A stretch of 64,000 nt of DNA from CAZNPL01 sp964574815. GTDB taxonomy: Bacteria; Planctomycetota; Phycisphaerae; UBA1845. The stretch covers positions 57,055-121,054 of the forward strand of contig CAZNPL010000018.1 in assembly GCA_964574815.1 (NCBI GenBank), given 5' to 3'. Shown here one piece after another: positions 24,758 through 34,734 of the stretch. Numbering within the stretch: position 1 is the stretch's first letter; each line of letters begins with the position of its first letter. Both the position numbers and the translations under genes were made by a program. The notes beneath the pieces were generated by a model. It saw nothing but the letters and a program-made list of their open reading frames with translations, was not told the origin of the DNA and searched no databases.

Positions 24758-27700
24758 TCATCGCACCCTGACGGATGCGTTGGTGATCGATCGGACGTTC
24801 AACTTCGATCCAACTGAATTGAGCAGCACGGTGTCACCTCCCTCCCGCACGACGATTCGGAAGGTACCGCTAGCGTCCTCCGACGCCCGGAACGCAAACG
24901 TGGCCAGGTAGGCCTCGGGCGCATCGACGCCACCGGCGATCTTGGCGGCGACGACGCGTGATCCGGCGACGTCACCGACGTCGACGGCCTCATGACGGCC
25001 GAACACGTAGTTCTGCCGGCTTCGGTCGACGGTGATCGATTCGACGCCAAGGCTGCCTTTGCGGCCGCCCGTAACGTCCAGAGCGACCTCGTATCCGCGG
25101 AAATCGGTGACGCCGGTGATGAGGACGTCAACCGTGAGGACCTCGCCGGGTTTGATCGATCGCGTCGAGGGCGCCAGTTGCAGGGCGACCTTCGGGTCCG
25201 TTTCGGTGCGTCGTCCGGCGAGCTCGCGTTCGGGACTGGCGGCCGGCGCCGGGGGCGCCGGACAAGTGGTGGTAGCGCAGTTGGTTCCCTCGCCTTGCCA
25301 ATCCCCGCCACCGTAGAAGCAGTCTGCCTCCGACGCGTCGGTACAGACGCCCGAAGTGCAGCATGCTCCGAGCACCTGTGGCGAGCAGCACGGATCGATT
25401 CCTCCGATGGCGTCCAGGACCGCGAAGACATCGAACAGATTGAGGACGCCGTTGGGTCCGCACTGGCCGGGGCCACCGCCCGCGAGGTCTGCACCCTCCA
25501 TCGTGCACGCCGGGTCGGTGTTGGTGCCACCGATCAGGTTCAGGATGCAGAAGATGTCGAACAGGTTAAGCACGTTGTCGGGGATGACGTCGCCGTAACG
25601 TCTCGGCGCGAACGTGCAGGTTCCGTTGACGCAGCGATCGATCGTGCAGACGTTCTGGTCATCGCAGTCGGCGTCCACGACGCACGGCGCGCCGACTTCG
25701 TAGGTCAGCAGCTCGAACGCCATATTCACCTCCGGCGGATCTGGCACGAGCGGGCACTCGTACAGCGGCGCATCCCACAGTCCGTACTCCCAGCAATCCG
25801 GGGGATACGGCGTGAAGTCCGCGATCGCTCCGGTGCACGCGTCGTCCAGCAGCCAGCCGGGGATGGTTGGAACGTCGGTCGACGTGTGCCAACCCCAGAA
25901 GTGCCGGTCCGGCGTGAGATCTGAAGGTACATGCCCAGTCAGATCGAGGTCGCACACCGGCGGCAGCCACTGGGCGCCCGTTACGGCCTGGATCGACAGC
26001 CAGTACCGGTAACCGCCGATCTCTTTGAAGAACCCGGGTTGGGCCGGCAGGTCAAACAGACCGGCGTTACGCGGATCCGGCTCTGAGCACAGCAGGCAGC
26101 ACTGGTCGAGTTCCACGACGTACTCGTAGACTGCGTGCCCAAGGCAGTCCGTGGCACCGGTGGCCACGGTCCGGACGGCGTCGCGCGGTGCGAAGTAAGT
26201 GCCCAGCGCCGTCGGCGGCGGATCCAGCGCGATGTCCGGCGGGCAAGCCGGCGCCGCGTTGACATCTGCCCAATGGAACGTGATCAACCAGCCGTCCAGG
26301 ACGAACGGTTCTTCGACCTGTGCAGGCCGCAGGCTCAAACCGCTGAGCTGCATGGCGTTCACCATCGGTCCAATCGGGAACGACGCACCGCTGGATGGGT
26401 CGATCTCCCACAGGAACCCGTCGCCCGCACCCGCCACCAGACGCCCGTCGGCCGTAAACTCCAGGGAGCCGACCTTGAGCGGGATGGTCGTCGGGTAGAG
26501 TGGCGTCGCGGCACCGGTCGCCTCATTGACCGAGAGCAGCTGCGGCAGGATCACGCCGCCGGACTCGATCCCGTACAGGGTGCCGAACCCGCTGTCGTAG
26601 GCCAGCCCGCCGATCGGGCCGAAACCGGTCGGGCCGATCGGAGTGAGCACGCCGGTGATCGGGTCAACAACCACAAGATCCGACGGGCTGCCCGGGGCGG
26701 GAATCAGTGTTCCCAGCAACACTCCGCTGGCGTTGTACTCGAGCCCATTGAGGGCGCCGGCCGGTACGTGAGGCGTCATGAGAATCGAGGCACCTGTGTT
26801 GGGATCCAGCACGTGAATCTGGCCACCGGGTTCGGTGCCGTAGAGGATCCCACCGTCAGGCGTCCACTCAATCTCCGTCATTGGCACCGTAAGCGGACCG
26901 ATCGGGTTGAACAGCCCCGTATTGGGGTCCATTGTTCCGAACGTTGCCGGCAGGATCGGGTCGGACGGCGGCGTCGTGGCATACAACGGGCCGGCGGATG
27001 CGATGTACCGGTCGTCGAAGTAGCTGCCCCACCACCGGACGCCTTCGATCACGCGCCCGTCGGAGATGAAGTCGTCGGCCATGACCTTGTTCACTTCAAC
27101 CTCCGGTCTGGAGGTGACTCTAAAGGCCATGCTGCTGAATTCCTGCGGCCCCCACTGGATGGCTTGCCAGAAGGGCCGGCTCGGCATGAGGTAATCAGCC
27201 GCCGGACAGAGGATGCCGGTGCCACGGCTTCTTTCCTGCCACAGCCAGAGGAATGGCACGACCGGGTCGTTGGACAGCGAGCTGATGTTGAACCAGTATT
27301 GCTGCCCCTGTTCCTGGAAGAACCATTGGTCCTCGGGCAGAACGTAGTCGTAGCGCAGAATTTCGTAACCGACATTGTTGAACACGCCGGTGGGCGTCAC
27401 TGCGATATCGCTGATCGGAACGACCGCCGACCAGATGGGCGGGTCGAGCGGCAGACAGTTGCCCGGGTCGTTCAGGTGGATGCTGAGCAGGAACCCGAAC
27501 TGTCCGGCACCAGGATCCTCGATGGTACCCCACCAGTGGAAGTCGGTGACAACCCCGCCGTTGCAGTACCAGTCCTCGGCCAGAATGATCTGCTCGTAGC
27601 CGAAGCCCAAGTCGTAGTCATGGGCGTGCAGCCCGGACAGGTGCGGGCTGGGCAATTGCTCCCACTTGAGACCCGTTGGCCACCACAGATCCGAGGCTGC

Positions 27701-30700
27701 GTCGAACTCCTGCTCCGGATTCGCCGGCGGCTGCGACCATTTCGGCTCCATTTCGGAGACGGTGGTGAGCACGAAGGCCATATCCCATGAGAGCCCGTCG
27801 AGTGTCTCGATTGGAATGCCTTCGAGGAAACTCACGCCTGGCGCAGGCGCGGTCGGGATTAGGATTCGTACGGCGTCGTCCATGAAGACGTGATCGCGCG
27901 TCTTCCAGCCCCATTCGAACTCGGGCTGGGTGACGCCACAACAGTCTTCGGCCGTGCCACCGCCGAATCTGCAAAGCCACGCGGCCTCGTCATCGGCGTC
28001 GACGTCGCCGTCACAGTCGACGTCAGCTCTTTCACAACCCGGCGGCGTCGGCGAACCGAAGCACGCCTGGATCGCGAACTGGTCGCTCAGTTCGACAGTG
28101 CCGTTTCCGTCGACATCTGCGTCGCACGCACACAGGTCGTATTGCGCGGCAATGCTGATCCAGTAGATGTTGCAGGCGCCCGACTCCTGGAAGAACCAGT
28201 CCTCGCGCGGGATCTGGAAATGGTACTTGAAGCACGTGTCGGGCGACGACATGAACTCCGGATGGAAGTCGCATCCGAACGGCGTTTCGTACAACGCGTC
28301 GTAAGCGACCGTCCATTCGCGGAGCATTACGCCAGGATGGCTGAACGGCAGATCCACACCGGCGGGCACGTCCGTCCAGATACCGACGTGGAACCGGCTC
28401 GGCACCACGGTCGGCGGCTCCTCGCCGAGCCAGCCGTCGTAGGAACCCCACCAGTGGATGTCCGAGATGGGGTCGTCGCTTTCACATGGGAAATCATCGG
28501 CCACGATCTGCGCGTCACCGAAGACCGAGAATTCGTCCCAGCCCCAGAAGCAGTCCGGCGTCGGCGACTCCGGGTTGAACGTCGGCGGCTGGGCGTACTT
28601 GATCGGGTGGCACACAACCATGGTACAGTCGGTGCCGGGTCCCTGCGGGTCGCCGCCTGAGGCCACACACTGGCCGTACGGCATGTCGGCGCACGAACCG
28701 TCGGGCAGGCAGCAGGCCTGCGTCGGAAGCTCGCAGGCGTCATCAGTCCCGTTGCCATTGGCATCTCCGAGGCACACGTTCGAGATCGGTGAAACGAAGC
28801 CGCCCAGTTCGTCGCAGCAGAGCGGATCGAGATCCTGACAGGTCCCATCCGGCAGGCAGCACGCTGCCAGGATGATGGAGCAGCCGGTACCCGGGCCTTG
28901 CGGCGTGCCGCCCTGGTCGGTGCAACACAGCGGATCGAGGTCCGTACAGGTTCCGTCTGCGAAGCAGCAGGCCTCCGTGCCGCCACATGACGAGCCAGCG
29001 CCTTGCGGGGTACCGCCCAGATCCGCACAGCAAAGTGGATCAAGGTCCTGGCAGGTATTGTCCGCGAAGCAGCAGGCTTCCACGGCCGTGCAGGTGGTTC
29101 CGGCACCCTGTGGCGAATCGCCGTTGGCTAGGCAGCACGTCCGGTCGGCCATGTAACAGGCACCGGTCGTGGCGTCGCAGCATGCTTCATTTCCTCCGCA
29201 TGTCGAGCCGGTCCCCTGGGCCGTGCCGCCGAGGTCGTCGCAGCAGAGCGGATCGAGCATCTGGCAGGAATCGTCCGCAAAGCAGCAGGCTTCCAACGCC
29301 GTGCAGGCTGAACCCGGGCCCTGCGGCGTGCCACCGAGGTCGTCGCAACAAAGCGGGTCGACGTCGACGCAGGTACCGTCTGCAAGGCAGCACGCCTCTG
29401 TGAGGCCGCTGCAGACTGTGCCGAGTCCCTGTGGCGTTCCGCCTTGATTGACGCAGTCGTCCGGCAGGAGGTCCACGCACGTTCCGTCAGGCAGGCAGCA
29501 CGCTTCCGGCTGGGCAGTCGGCCCGGTCGTCATGATGAAGGCCAAGTCCCAGGATGTACCCGGCGGGTACTCGAGCGGCTCGCCAAACCCGTACATCATT
29601 CCCGGGTCAGGCATCGTCGGCTCGAAGATTCGCACAGCGTCGTCAGGCGCAAGCGAATCCGCGCTTCGCGGTCGCGTCTTCCAGCCGAACGGCCAGTTAA
29701 TGATGAAAGGCGGATAGACTGCCGAGATGCTCGTCCAATAAATATTGCAGCCGTCCTCCTGCAGGAACCACTCGCTCTGTGGAATGACGCATTCGAAGTA
29801 ATAGCACGCTTCGGGGCCGGCCTGCGGGTTACGCGGGTCCCAGTCCCAGCCGACGAACTCCCACGTGTAGTCCGCACACCAGTATTCCCATAGCACCTGT
29901 CCCGGATGGCTGAACGGCTGATCGACGCCGGCCGGCACGTCCGTCCAGATGGCAATGTGGAATTGTTCGGGCAGTTCGGCCGTCGGCGGGTCGACGTGGT
30001 TCCAGCCGATGAAGGAGCCCCACCAATGAACATCCGTCACCGGGTTGGGAGAGTCACAGACCCAATCGTCGGCCGCGATCTGCGAGCCCTCGTAGACCGA
30101 AAGCTCGTTCCAGCCGTTGTATCCATCTTCCGGAGTATACGGCACCGGCGGCTGCGACCACTTTACATAGACTTCGCCGAGCTCCAGGCCGTCGATCGCG
30201 AAGGCGAGGTCGAGCGACTGGGGGTGGAACGGATGGCCGGGAGGGTAGAACAACTCCTGCCACGGATCGACAGGTGGATCCTGCCCCATGTTCCATACGG
30301 AATCGTCGTTCCACACCAAGGGCAATTCGGTCGTTTTCCAGCCGAATGCGGCCCCTGGGTCGCCCGAATAGGCCTGCACATCGAGCCAGTAAACGACCGG
30401 CTCGGTCAAGGTGCCGGCCTGGGTGAACGCTCCGATCGGAACCGGGAAGTGATACAACCAGCAGGTGAAGTCGCCGGGGAAGATGTAGCCGTCCGGCGGA
30501 TCCATCCACCCTTCGTTCAGGCCGCCGGCGAAGATCTGGGCATCGAACATACCGGGCTCATAGAGTCCCAGCCACAGCAAGTCGCCGGGAATGCTGTAGC
30601 CGCCCGGGCCACTTGGGATGTCCGCGTGGAGGCTGAGAATGAATGTGACGTTGTGCGGATCGCCTGGAAGTATATCACCCAGCCACGATCCGTAGACCCA

Positions 30701-32293
30701 GATGTCAGTAAGCGGGCCCGTTACGTCGCACGGGAAATCGTTGGCCAGAAGGAATGGTTCTGACGCTCTGACGTCCATGCCGGTGGTGGTCAGGTCGGGG
30801 AACTGTTCCCACTTGAAGAGGGGTTGGCCGAGCGGTCGAGCGGTCAGTTCGAAGGCCATGTCCCAGGATTCGCCTGCGGGCCATTCGATTGGCTCGCCGT
30901 TCACCCATGTGCTGCCCAGGATGGGCCCCCACGGATCGAAGATCCTGACGGCATCATCCGGGGCGAGCGACGCGGGATCTCGGGGGCGCGTTTTCCAACC
31001 CCAATAGAACTGCGGCTGCGAGGCGGTGCAGCACTCTTCGGAGGAGCCGCCGTTGAATCTGCAAAACCAGGAGGCTTCGTCAGCAGGGTCGACGTCGCCG
31101 TCGCAGTCGATGTCGGCGCTCTCGCAGCCTGGCGGTGTTGGCGTTCCGAAACAGGCCTGGAGGGCGGCTTGATCCGCGAGATCCAAGACACCGTTACCAT
31201 CGATGTCCGCGTTGCACGCGCAGTACTCGGCCGCAATACTGATCCAGTAGATGTTCCCTCCGGCCTCCTGATAGAAGTACTCTGAGGGATCGAGTATGAG
31301 GTCGTACTTGAACATGGCCTCGTACTCGCCTGTTTGCGGCATGTAATCCCAGCCGACGAACGTTTCGGTGATGTCGGCCATCGGGCGGATAACCTCATGG
31401 ATCACCGTACCGGGGTGGCTGAACGTCGTCGGATCACCCGGATCGGGATCGGGGACATCCGTCCAGATCGTAATGTGGAAGCGTTCGGGGCGCTGCACGC
31501 CGGTCAGGTCGGCTCCGGCCAGCCCGATGTAGGAACCCCACCAGTGAGCGTCCGTGATGGGATCGGGGTTCTCGCAGAGCCAGTCATCGGCCACCACCAC
31601 TGAGGGCCCTTCGGATTGCTGTTCCCAGACGGAGTACTCGTTCCAGCCATAGTACACGTCGGGGACGCTCATCGGATCGGGCGGTTGATACCACTTGGCC
31701 TCGAGGGCTGAGGCGCCGAGGACCGCCACGGCCGTACCGCCGCCGGAACCGGCGCCAACGGCGCGTACTTCGACCGTATGTGTGGTATTTGCGAGTCCCT
31801 CGACGATCACCAGTCCTCTCTGGCAGGGGACCGGGATGCCCATGTCGAGTTGGGCCACCAGGATTCCGTCCACGTAAACGTCGGCCAATCCATCGTCGCC
31901 GTCGCAGATGAGGTGAACGCCGACGATTTCACTGGGCACCGTCGTAGAGGTGGACAGAGCTTCACCGGGGTTGAGGATCCACACCTGGATTGGATCACCG
32001 CCTGCGGAACCCGGCCCGGCGTAGACCCAATCATCGTAGTTCCCCGGTCCGATATAATCGGCATCCCGCCACTCGATAACTCTGAAGCCCCTGACGTATT
32101 CGTTCCCGCTGAGCGGGTTCTCATACTCAGGGACCGGTCCCTCTGCTGCGTCGGAAAAATGCGCATTGGGAGCTGTCCAGAGTTCCACAGCGCCGTATGA
32201 CGCCGGTCCCCAGGCGCATACGACTAATACCAACAACAGCGCTGTCAGGTTTGGTCTGCAGCGCCACCAACCGACTTCGTTAGGCTCGCTCAT
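24758..32293 (-). CDS. Giant secreted mosaic protein with WWGS-type modules, Cys-rich repeats and dockerin-like tail
   Basis: At 2511 aa this is the largest gene here. AAGGAAGG upstream fixes the start at 32293, giving a signal peptide (LTALLLVLVVCAWGPASYGA). Approximate layout: N-terminal domain 30-195. Five or six copies of a ~200-residue module begin K(W/Y)xQPP and contain ADDWxC, WWGSxxG, IWTDVP, YWISIAA and WGWKTRP, at about 199, 492 (variant), 709, 1230, 1517 and 1733 (variant). Dockerin-like DIDGNG/DCDGDVD inserts lie near 360-420 and 1390-1430. Seven tandem Cys-rich repeats occupy 929-1164. A propeller-like insert lies at ~1768-1984. A Cys-rich tail with LNLFDIFCIL and LNLFDVFAVLDAI is at ~2200-2310, and a cohesin-like C-terminal domain at ~2367-2507. 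It is probably extracellular and structural or adhesive. No enzyme motif was seen. Confidence 0.88.
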   Translation of the reverse strand: MSEPNEVGWWRCRPNLTALLLVLVVCAWGPASYGAVELWTAPNAHFSDAAEGPVPEYENPLSGNEYVRGFRVIEWRDADYIGPGNYDDWVYAGPGSAGGDPIQVWILNPGEALSTSTTVPSEIVGVHLICDGDDGLADVYVDGILVAQLDMGIPVPCQRGLVIVEGLANTTHTVEVRAVGAGSGGGTAVAVLGASALEAKWYQPPDPMSVPDVYYGWNEYSVWEQQSEGPSVVVADDWLCENPDPITDAHWWGSYIGLAGADLTGVQRPERFHITIWTDVPDPDPGDPTTFSHPGTVIHEVIRPMADITETFVGWDYMPQTGEYEAMFKYDLILDPSEYFYQEAGGNIYWISIAAEYCACNADIDGNGVLDLADQAALQACFGTPTPPGCESADIDCDGDVDPADEASWFCRFNGGSSEECCTASQPQFYWGWKTRPRDPASLAPDDAVRIFDPWGPILGSTWVNGEPIEWPAGESWDMAFELTARPLGQPLFKWEQFPDLTTTGMDVRASEPFLLANDFPCDVTGPLTDIWVYGSWLGDILPGDPHNVTFILSLHADIPSGPGGYSIPGDLLWLGLYEPGMFDAQIFAGGLNEGWMDPPDGYIFPGDFTCWLYHFPVPIGAFTQAGTLTEPVVYWLDVQAYSGDPGAAFGWKTTELPLVWNDDSVWNMGQDPPVDPWQELFYPPGHPFHPQSLDLAFAIDGLELGEVYVKWSQPPVPYTPEDGYNGWNELSVYEGSQIAADDWVCDSPNPVTDVHWWGSFIGWNHVDPPTAELPEQFHIAIWTDVPAGVDQPFSHPGQVLWEYWCADYTWEFVGWDWDPRNPQAGPEACYYFECVIPQSEWFLQEDGCNIYWTSISAVYPPFIINWPFGWKTRPRSADSLAPDDAVRIFEPTMPDPGMMYGFGEPLEYPPGTSWDLAFIMTTGPTAQPEACCLPDGTCVDLLPDDCVNQGGTPQGLGTVCSGLTEACCLADGTCVDVDPLCCDDLGGTPQGPGSACTALEACCFADDSCQMLDPLCCDDLGGTAQGTGSTCGGNEACCDATTGACYMADRTCCLANGDSPQGAGTTCTAVEACCFADNTCQDLDPLCCADLGGTPQGAGSSCGGTEACCFADGTCTDLDPLCCTDQGGTPQGPGTGCSIILAACCLPDGTCQDLDPLCCDELGGFVSPISNVCLGDANGNGTDDACELPTQACCLPDGSCADMPYGQCVASGGDPQGPGTDCTMVVCHPIKYAQPPTFNPESPTPDCFWGWDEFSVFGDAQIVADDFPCESDDPISDIHWWGSYDGWLGEEPPTVVPSRFHVGIWTDVPAGVDLPFSHPGVMLREWTVAYDALYETPFGCDFHPEFMSSPDTCFKYHFQIPREDWFFQESGACNIYWISIAAQYDLCACDADVDGNGTVELSDQFAIQACFGSPTPPGCERADVDCDGDVDADDEAAWLCRFGGGTAEDCCGVTQPEFEWGWKTRDHVFMDDAVRILIPTAPAPGVSFLEGIPIETLDGLSWDMAFVLTTVSEMEPKWSQPPANPEQEFDAASDLWWPTGLKWEQLPSPHLSGLHAHDYDLGFGYEQIILAEDWYCNGGVVTDFHWWGTIEDPGAGQFGFLLSIHLNDPGNCLPLDPPIWSAVVPISDIAVTPTGVFNNVGYEILRYDYVLPEDQWFFQEQGQQYWFNISSLSNDPVVPFLWLWQERSRGTGILCPAADYLMPSRPFWQAIQWGPQEFSSMAFRVTSRPEVEVNKVMADDFISDGRVIEGVRWWGSYFDDRYIASAGPLYATTPPSDPILPATFGTMDPNTGLFNPIGPLTVPMTEIEWTPDGGILYGTEPGGQIHVLDPNTGASILMTPHVPAGALNGLEYNASGVLLGTLIPAPGSPSDLVVVDPITGVLTPIGPTGFGPIGGLAYDSGFGTLYGIESGGVILPQLLSVNEATGAATPLYPTTIPLKVGSLEFTADGRLVAGAGDGFLWEIDPSSGASFPIGPMVNAMQLSGLSLRPAQVEEPFVLDGWLITFHWADVNAAPACPPDIALDPPPTALGTYFAPRDAVRTVATGATDCLGHAVYEYVVELDQCCLLCSEPDPRNAGLFDLPAQPGFFKEIGGYRYWLSIQAVTGAQWLPPVCDLDLTGHVPSDLTPDRHFWGWHTSTDVPTIPGWLLDDACTGAIADFTPYPPDCWEYGLWDAPLYECPLVPDPPEVNMAFELLTYEVGAPCVVDADCDDQNVCTIDRCVNGTCTFAPRRYGDVIPDNVLNLFDIFCILNLIGGTNTDPACTMEGADLAGGGPGQCGPNGVLNLFDVFAVLDAIGGIDPCCSPQVLGACCTSGVCTDASEADCFYGGGDWQGEGTNCATTTCPAPPAPAASPERELAGRRTETDPKVALQLAPSTRSIKPGEVLTVDVLITGVTDFRGYEVALDVTGGRKGSLGVESITVDRSRQNYVFGRHEAVDVGDVAGSRVVAAKIAGGVDAPEAYLATFAFRASEDASGTFRIVVREGGDTVLLNSVGSKLNVRSITNASVRVR
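28800..29506 (-). repeat. Seven tandem Cys-rich coding repeats of about 34 codons
   Basis: Within the giant protein each unit reads ACC-x2-DGTC-x-DLDPLCC-x-DLGGTPQGPGxxC with six conserved Cys. The fourth unit is the most diverged (ACCDATTGACYMADRTCC). Two further single units lie apart, nearer the C-terminus (ACCLPDGSCADMPYGQC and GACCTSGVCTDASEADC). The even Cys number suggests a string of small disulfide-stapled knots forming a stiff extracellular stalk. Confidence 0.85.
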
Positions 32294-33703
32294 GTCTGTT
32301 TCCTTCCTTTCATTCCGAATCGTCGGACCCCGTTTCGTTGGCGAGCTACCAGCCAATGCGGGCAGGTTCTGGCATTCTCCTTCAACTGCACCCCGCTAGC
32401 GCGCCCCTCACAAACAATGCTCCTGAGGCCGCCGTAGTCGGCGGCCCGTACGTGACAGGGCACGACTCGCGATGAATCGCACCCGTTTATCCGGTCTCGA
32501 TTGCGCTCCGCCGGTTTGGGTTCGTTTGGCGCCGGCGCTCCCGGCTGGTGACACCTGTACGCCCGTTTTCTGACGATTGACAACTGAGCGCCGACAACGC
32601 TCGAAGAGCTTGGGTTCGTTTGGCGCCGCGGGTCGGACAGGGCCCGCCTCAAGTGGTGCTTGAGGTTGGCTTCGTTTGGCGCCCGCATGTTGCGCGTCGG
32701 GCGGTCTCGCCGGATTGGGGGGGAGATCCCCCTCAGGCTTGTCAATGCGGTCCAAGAGGATGCGGCGCCAAGGCGCACCGTTTGCGGTACGGTTTTGGGT
32801 TCGTTTGGCGCCCGGGTGTTCGTTGTTCGTGCCCTGGTTCTCATGGGGCGTTCTCCGTTGTCGGCGCGCACGCTGGGTGCGGAGCCTCTGCCAGCAATAG
32901 AACACGGGGCGCGTTCCGCGCTTTTCGTAAAAACGTTGAACATGCGTCTGCAGGCGTGGGAGCGGGTTGGCGCCTGGTGCGGGGCGTCGAGGCGGCCGTT
33001 CGGCACGGCCAGTCTGGCGGAGTCATCCGTTTGTTCGTCACAACCCTCCCGTCCTGGTGCGCCTCCGTGAGCACCAGCCTTTTCCGTGTGGCAGGATGAG
33101 AAGCCGAGCGTTCAGAAAAGAAACACATAGCTAGTTAAAAACAAGAGCGACGTGCGTGCGTCGGCGCGCGGCCAAACCCCACATGACGGAGGCACCCCGT
33201 TGGCTCAACACCCGCACTGCGTCCCTCCAGAGCCGCAGCCACGGACGAACTTCGCGCCCACTCCCGTTTCCCTTCCCCGGCCGCACACGTTAAGGTTACG
33301 AATAAAGTAGCAGAATCTGTCGCGGCACGCAAGAGTTTTTTTCGCGCAAGGGCGAGCCAGGGTGTCAAGCCTGTTAAGTATTACTTAGCGTTTCCTTACA
33401 TTCTTGCTTGATGGCCGGGCCGCTTCGGGCGGCGTTTGGCGGCGCAAGCTCGGCGGGCAGCAGGCGGGCTGCCCGGGGGCGACGGCTCGTTACGGACGGT
33501 TAAAAAAGATCTTTAAACTGACCGAAATCGAGAGCCGCTCGCGTATACTACGGGATAACGATGCGACTCTCGGGTCGCGGCGTCCTGTCAAGCTCTGCCA
33601 AGTCGTGAGAGAAGAGCGGCGTCCCGACGGTGCCCGTCCGGCGGCGGGCACGTGAACGCGAGTCGTGGAGACCAGGAACCATTTCTTTCAGGAGGAGTTT
33701 GTC
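32294..33703. other. 1.4-kb intergenic region with direct repeats, no gene seen
   Basis: This is the longest gene-free stretch. Long frames here (for example minus 32408-32905) are repeat-driven and lack ribosome sites. It carries four direct repeats (separate entry). From about 33280 to 33400 it becomes AT-rich with short T- and A-runs, and probably holds the promoter of the downstream beta-helix gene. Nothing resembling a tRNA, small RNA or riboswitch was recognised. Confidence 0.5.
32515..32812 (+). repeat. Four irregularly spaced copies of TTGGGTTCGTTTGGCGCC
   Basis: Copies are at 32515-32533, 32610-32627, 32666-32683 (one change, GGC for GGG) and 32793-32812, all on the plus strand. Start-to-start distances are about 95, 56 and 128 bases. 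The spacing is too irregular and the unit too short for CRISPR. Read on the minus strand the copies give recurrent GAPNEPK-like peptides in meaningless frames. The unit is not a palindrome, unlike the other repeat families here. Confidence 0.8.
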
Positions 33704-34732
33704 ATGCAAGCCTTTCGACACCGGTACGTGCTGCCCGTCATCTGTTTGGGGGTGCTGGGCGTGGTCGTGTGGGTCAATGCCGGAACGATGGATCCGCCGG
33801 CCGGCCCGATCGATCCGACGATGAAGGACCTTGACACCGTCGAGCCGCGGATTCCGATCACCACACTCTCGGGTTCGGCCCAAGCCAAGTACGTGATCAC
33901 AGAGCCGGGATCTTACTACTTCAGCGGGGACGTGTACGGCGAGGCCGGCAAGCACGGCATCGCCATCGACGCCGACAACGTCACGATTGATCTGATGGGA
34001 TATGCCCTGATCGGCGGCACGGATCAGTGGACCGGAATCTACGTGGCGCAGCCGCACACCAACATCGAGGTTCGCAACGGCACGGTCCGCAACTGGAGGA
34101 ATTATGGGATTACGCTGCTGAACACCATCGCGCCGCACGTCAGAGATATAAGAGCCTCTCACAATGGCAGCGACGCCATTTACGTAGCACACGGGGCCAT
34201 CGTCGAGCGCTGCACCGTCAGCCAGAACAGTAGCACCGGGATCCATGTATATAACGGAAGCGTCGTGAGAGACTGCACGGCCATTTACAACGGCGGCACC
34301 GGGATTGTCGGCAGTGGGGGGGACATCATCGTCAACTGTGTCTCCCGGAACAACGAGGGAAGCGGCTTCTACATCGCCGGGGCCGGGACCATCAAAGGAT
34401 GCACCGCGATACAGAACTTCAGCCATGGAATTCACGCCGGTGGAATTTCGTCCGTAATCGACAACACCTGCCGCGAGAACGGTTACACGACGAATAATGG
34501 CGCCGGGATCTACGTTTCGGACGGCTGGTCGAATCGGATCGAGGGCAATACCACGGTTGGGAACTACCCCCGCGGAATCGACGTGGATAGCACCGAGAAC
34601 CTGATCATCAAGAACGTGTCGGGCCATAACACGACGAACTACGATATCGTGGCCAACAACGGGGTGGGGCCAATCATCAACAAGTCCAACATCGCGTCCA
34701 ACACGAATCCGTATGCCAATTACGAGTACTGA
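33704..34732 (+). CDS. Secreted right-handed parallel beta-helix protein
   Basis: The 342-aa protein has a strong AGGAGG ribosome site seven bases before the ATG at 33704. The signal peptide is MQAFRHRYVLPVICLGVLGV with cleavage near VNAGT. After a short N-terminal region (SGSAQAKYVITEPGSYYFSG) it shows repeated beta-helix coils: VTIDLMGYALIGG, IEVRNGTVRNWRNYGI, VRDCTAIYNGGTGIVG, IKGCTAIQNFSHGIHAGG and LIIKNVSGHNTT. This resembles NosD/pectate-lyase-like folds. No polysaccharide-lyase catalytic set could be identified, so it may only bind. The following gene starts two bases after its stop, so both are made together and are probably exported as partners. Confidence 0.83.
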   Translation: MQAFRHRYVLPVICLGVLGVVVWVNAGTMDPPAGPIDPTMKDLDTVEPRIPITTLSGSAQAKYVITEPGSYYFSGDVYGEAGKHGIAIDADNVTIDLMGYALIGGTDQWTGIYVAQPHTNIEVRNGTVRNWRNYGITLLNTIAPHVRDIRASHNGSDAIYVAHGAIVERCTVSQNSSTGIHVYNGSVVRDCTAIYNGGTGIVGSGGDIIVNCVSRNNEGSGFYIAGAGTIKGCTAIQNFSHGIHAGGISSVIDNTCRENGYTTNNGAGIYVSDGWSNRIEGNTTVGNYPRGIDVDSTENLIIKNVSGHNTTNYDIVANNGVGPIINKSNIASNTNPYANYEY

Positions 34733-34734
34733 TC

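Noticed and set aside
26135..27790. 551-codon plus-strand frame inside the giant secreted gene
   Set aside because: Antisense shadow. The minus strand has a signal peptide, repeated domains and matching motifs.
32515..32812. CRISPR array
   Set aside because: Only four short units, spacing 56-128 bases and irregular, no cas genes in the window.
32408..32905. Minus-strand frames giving recurrent 'APNEPK'-like peptides
   Set aside because: The pattern comes from the direct DNA repeats read in frame; no ribosome site, signal or domain.
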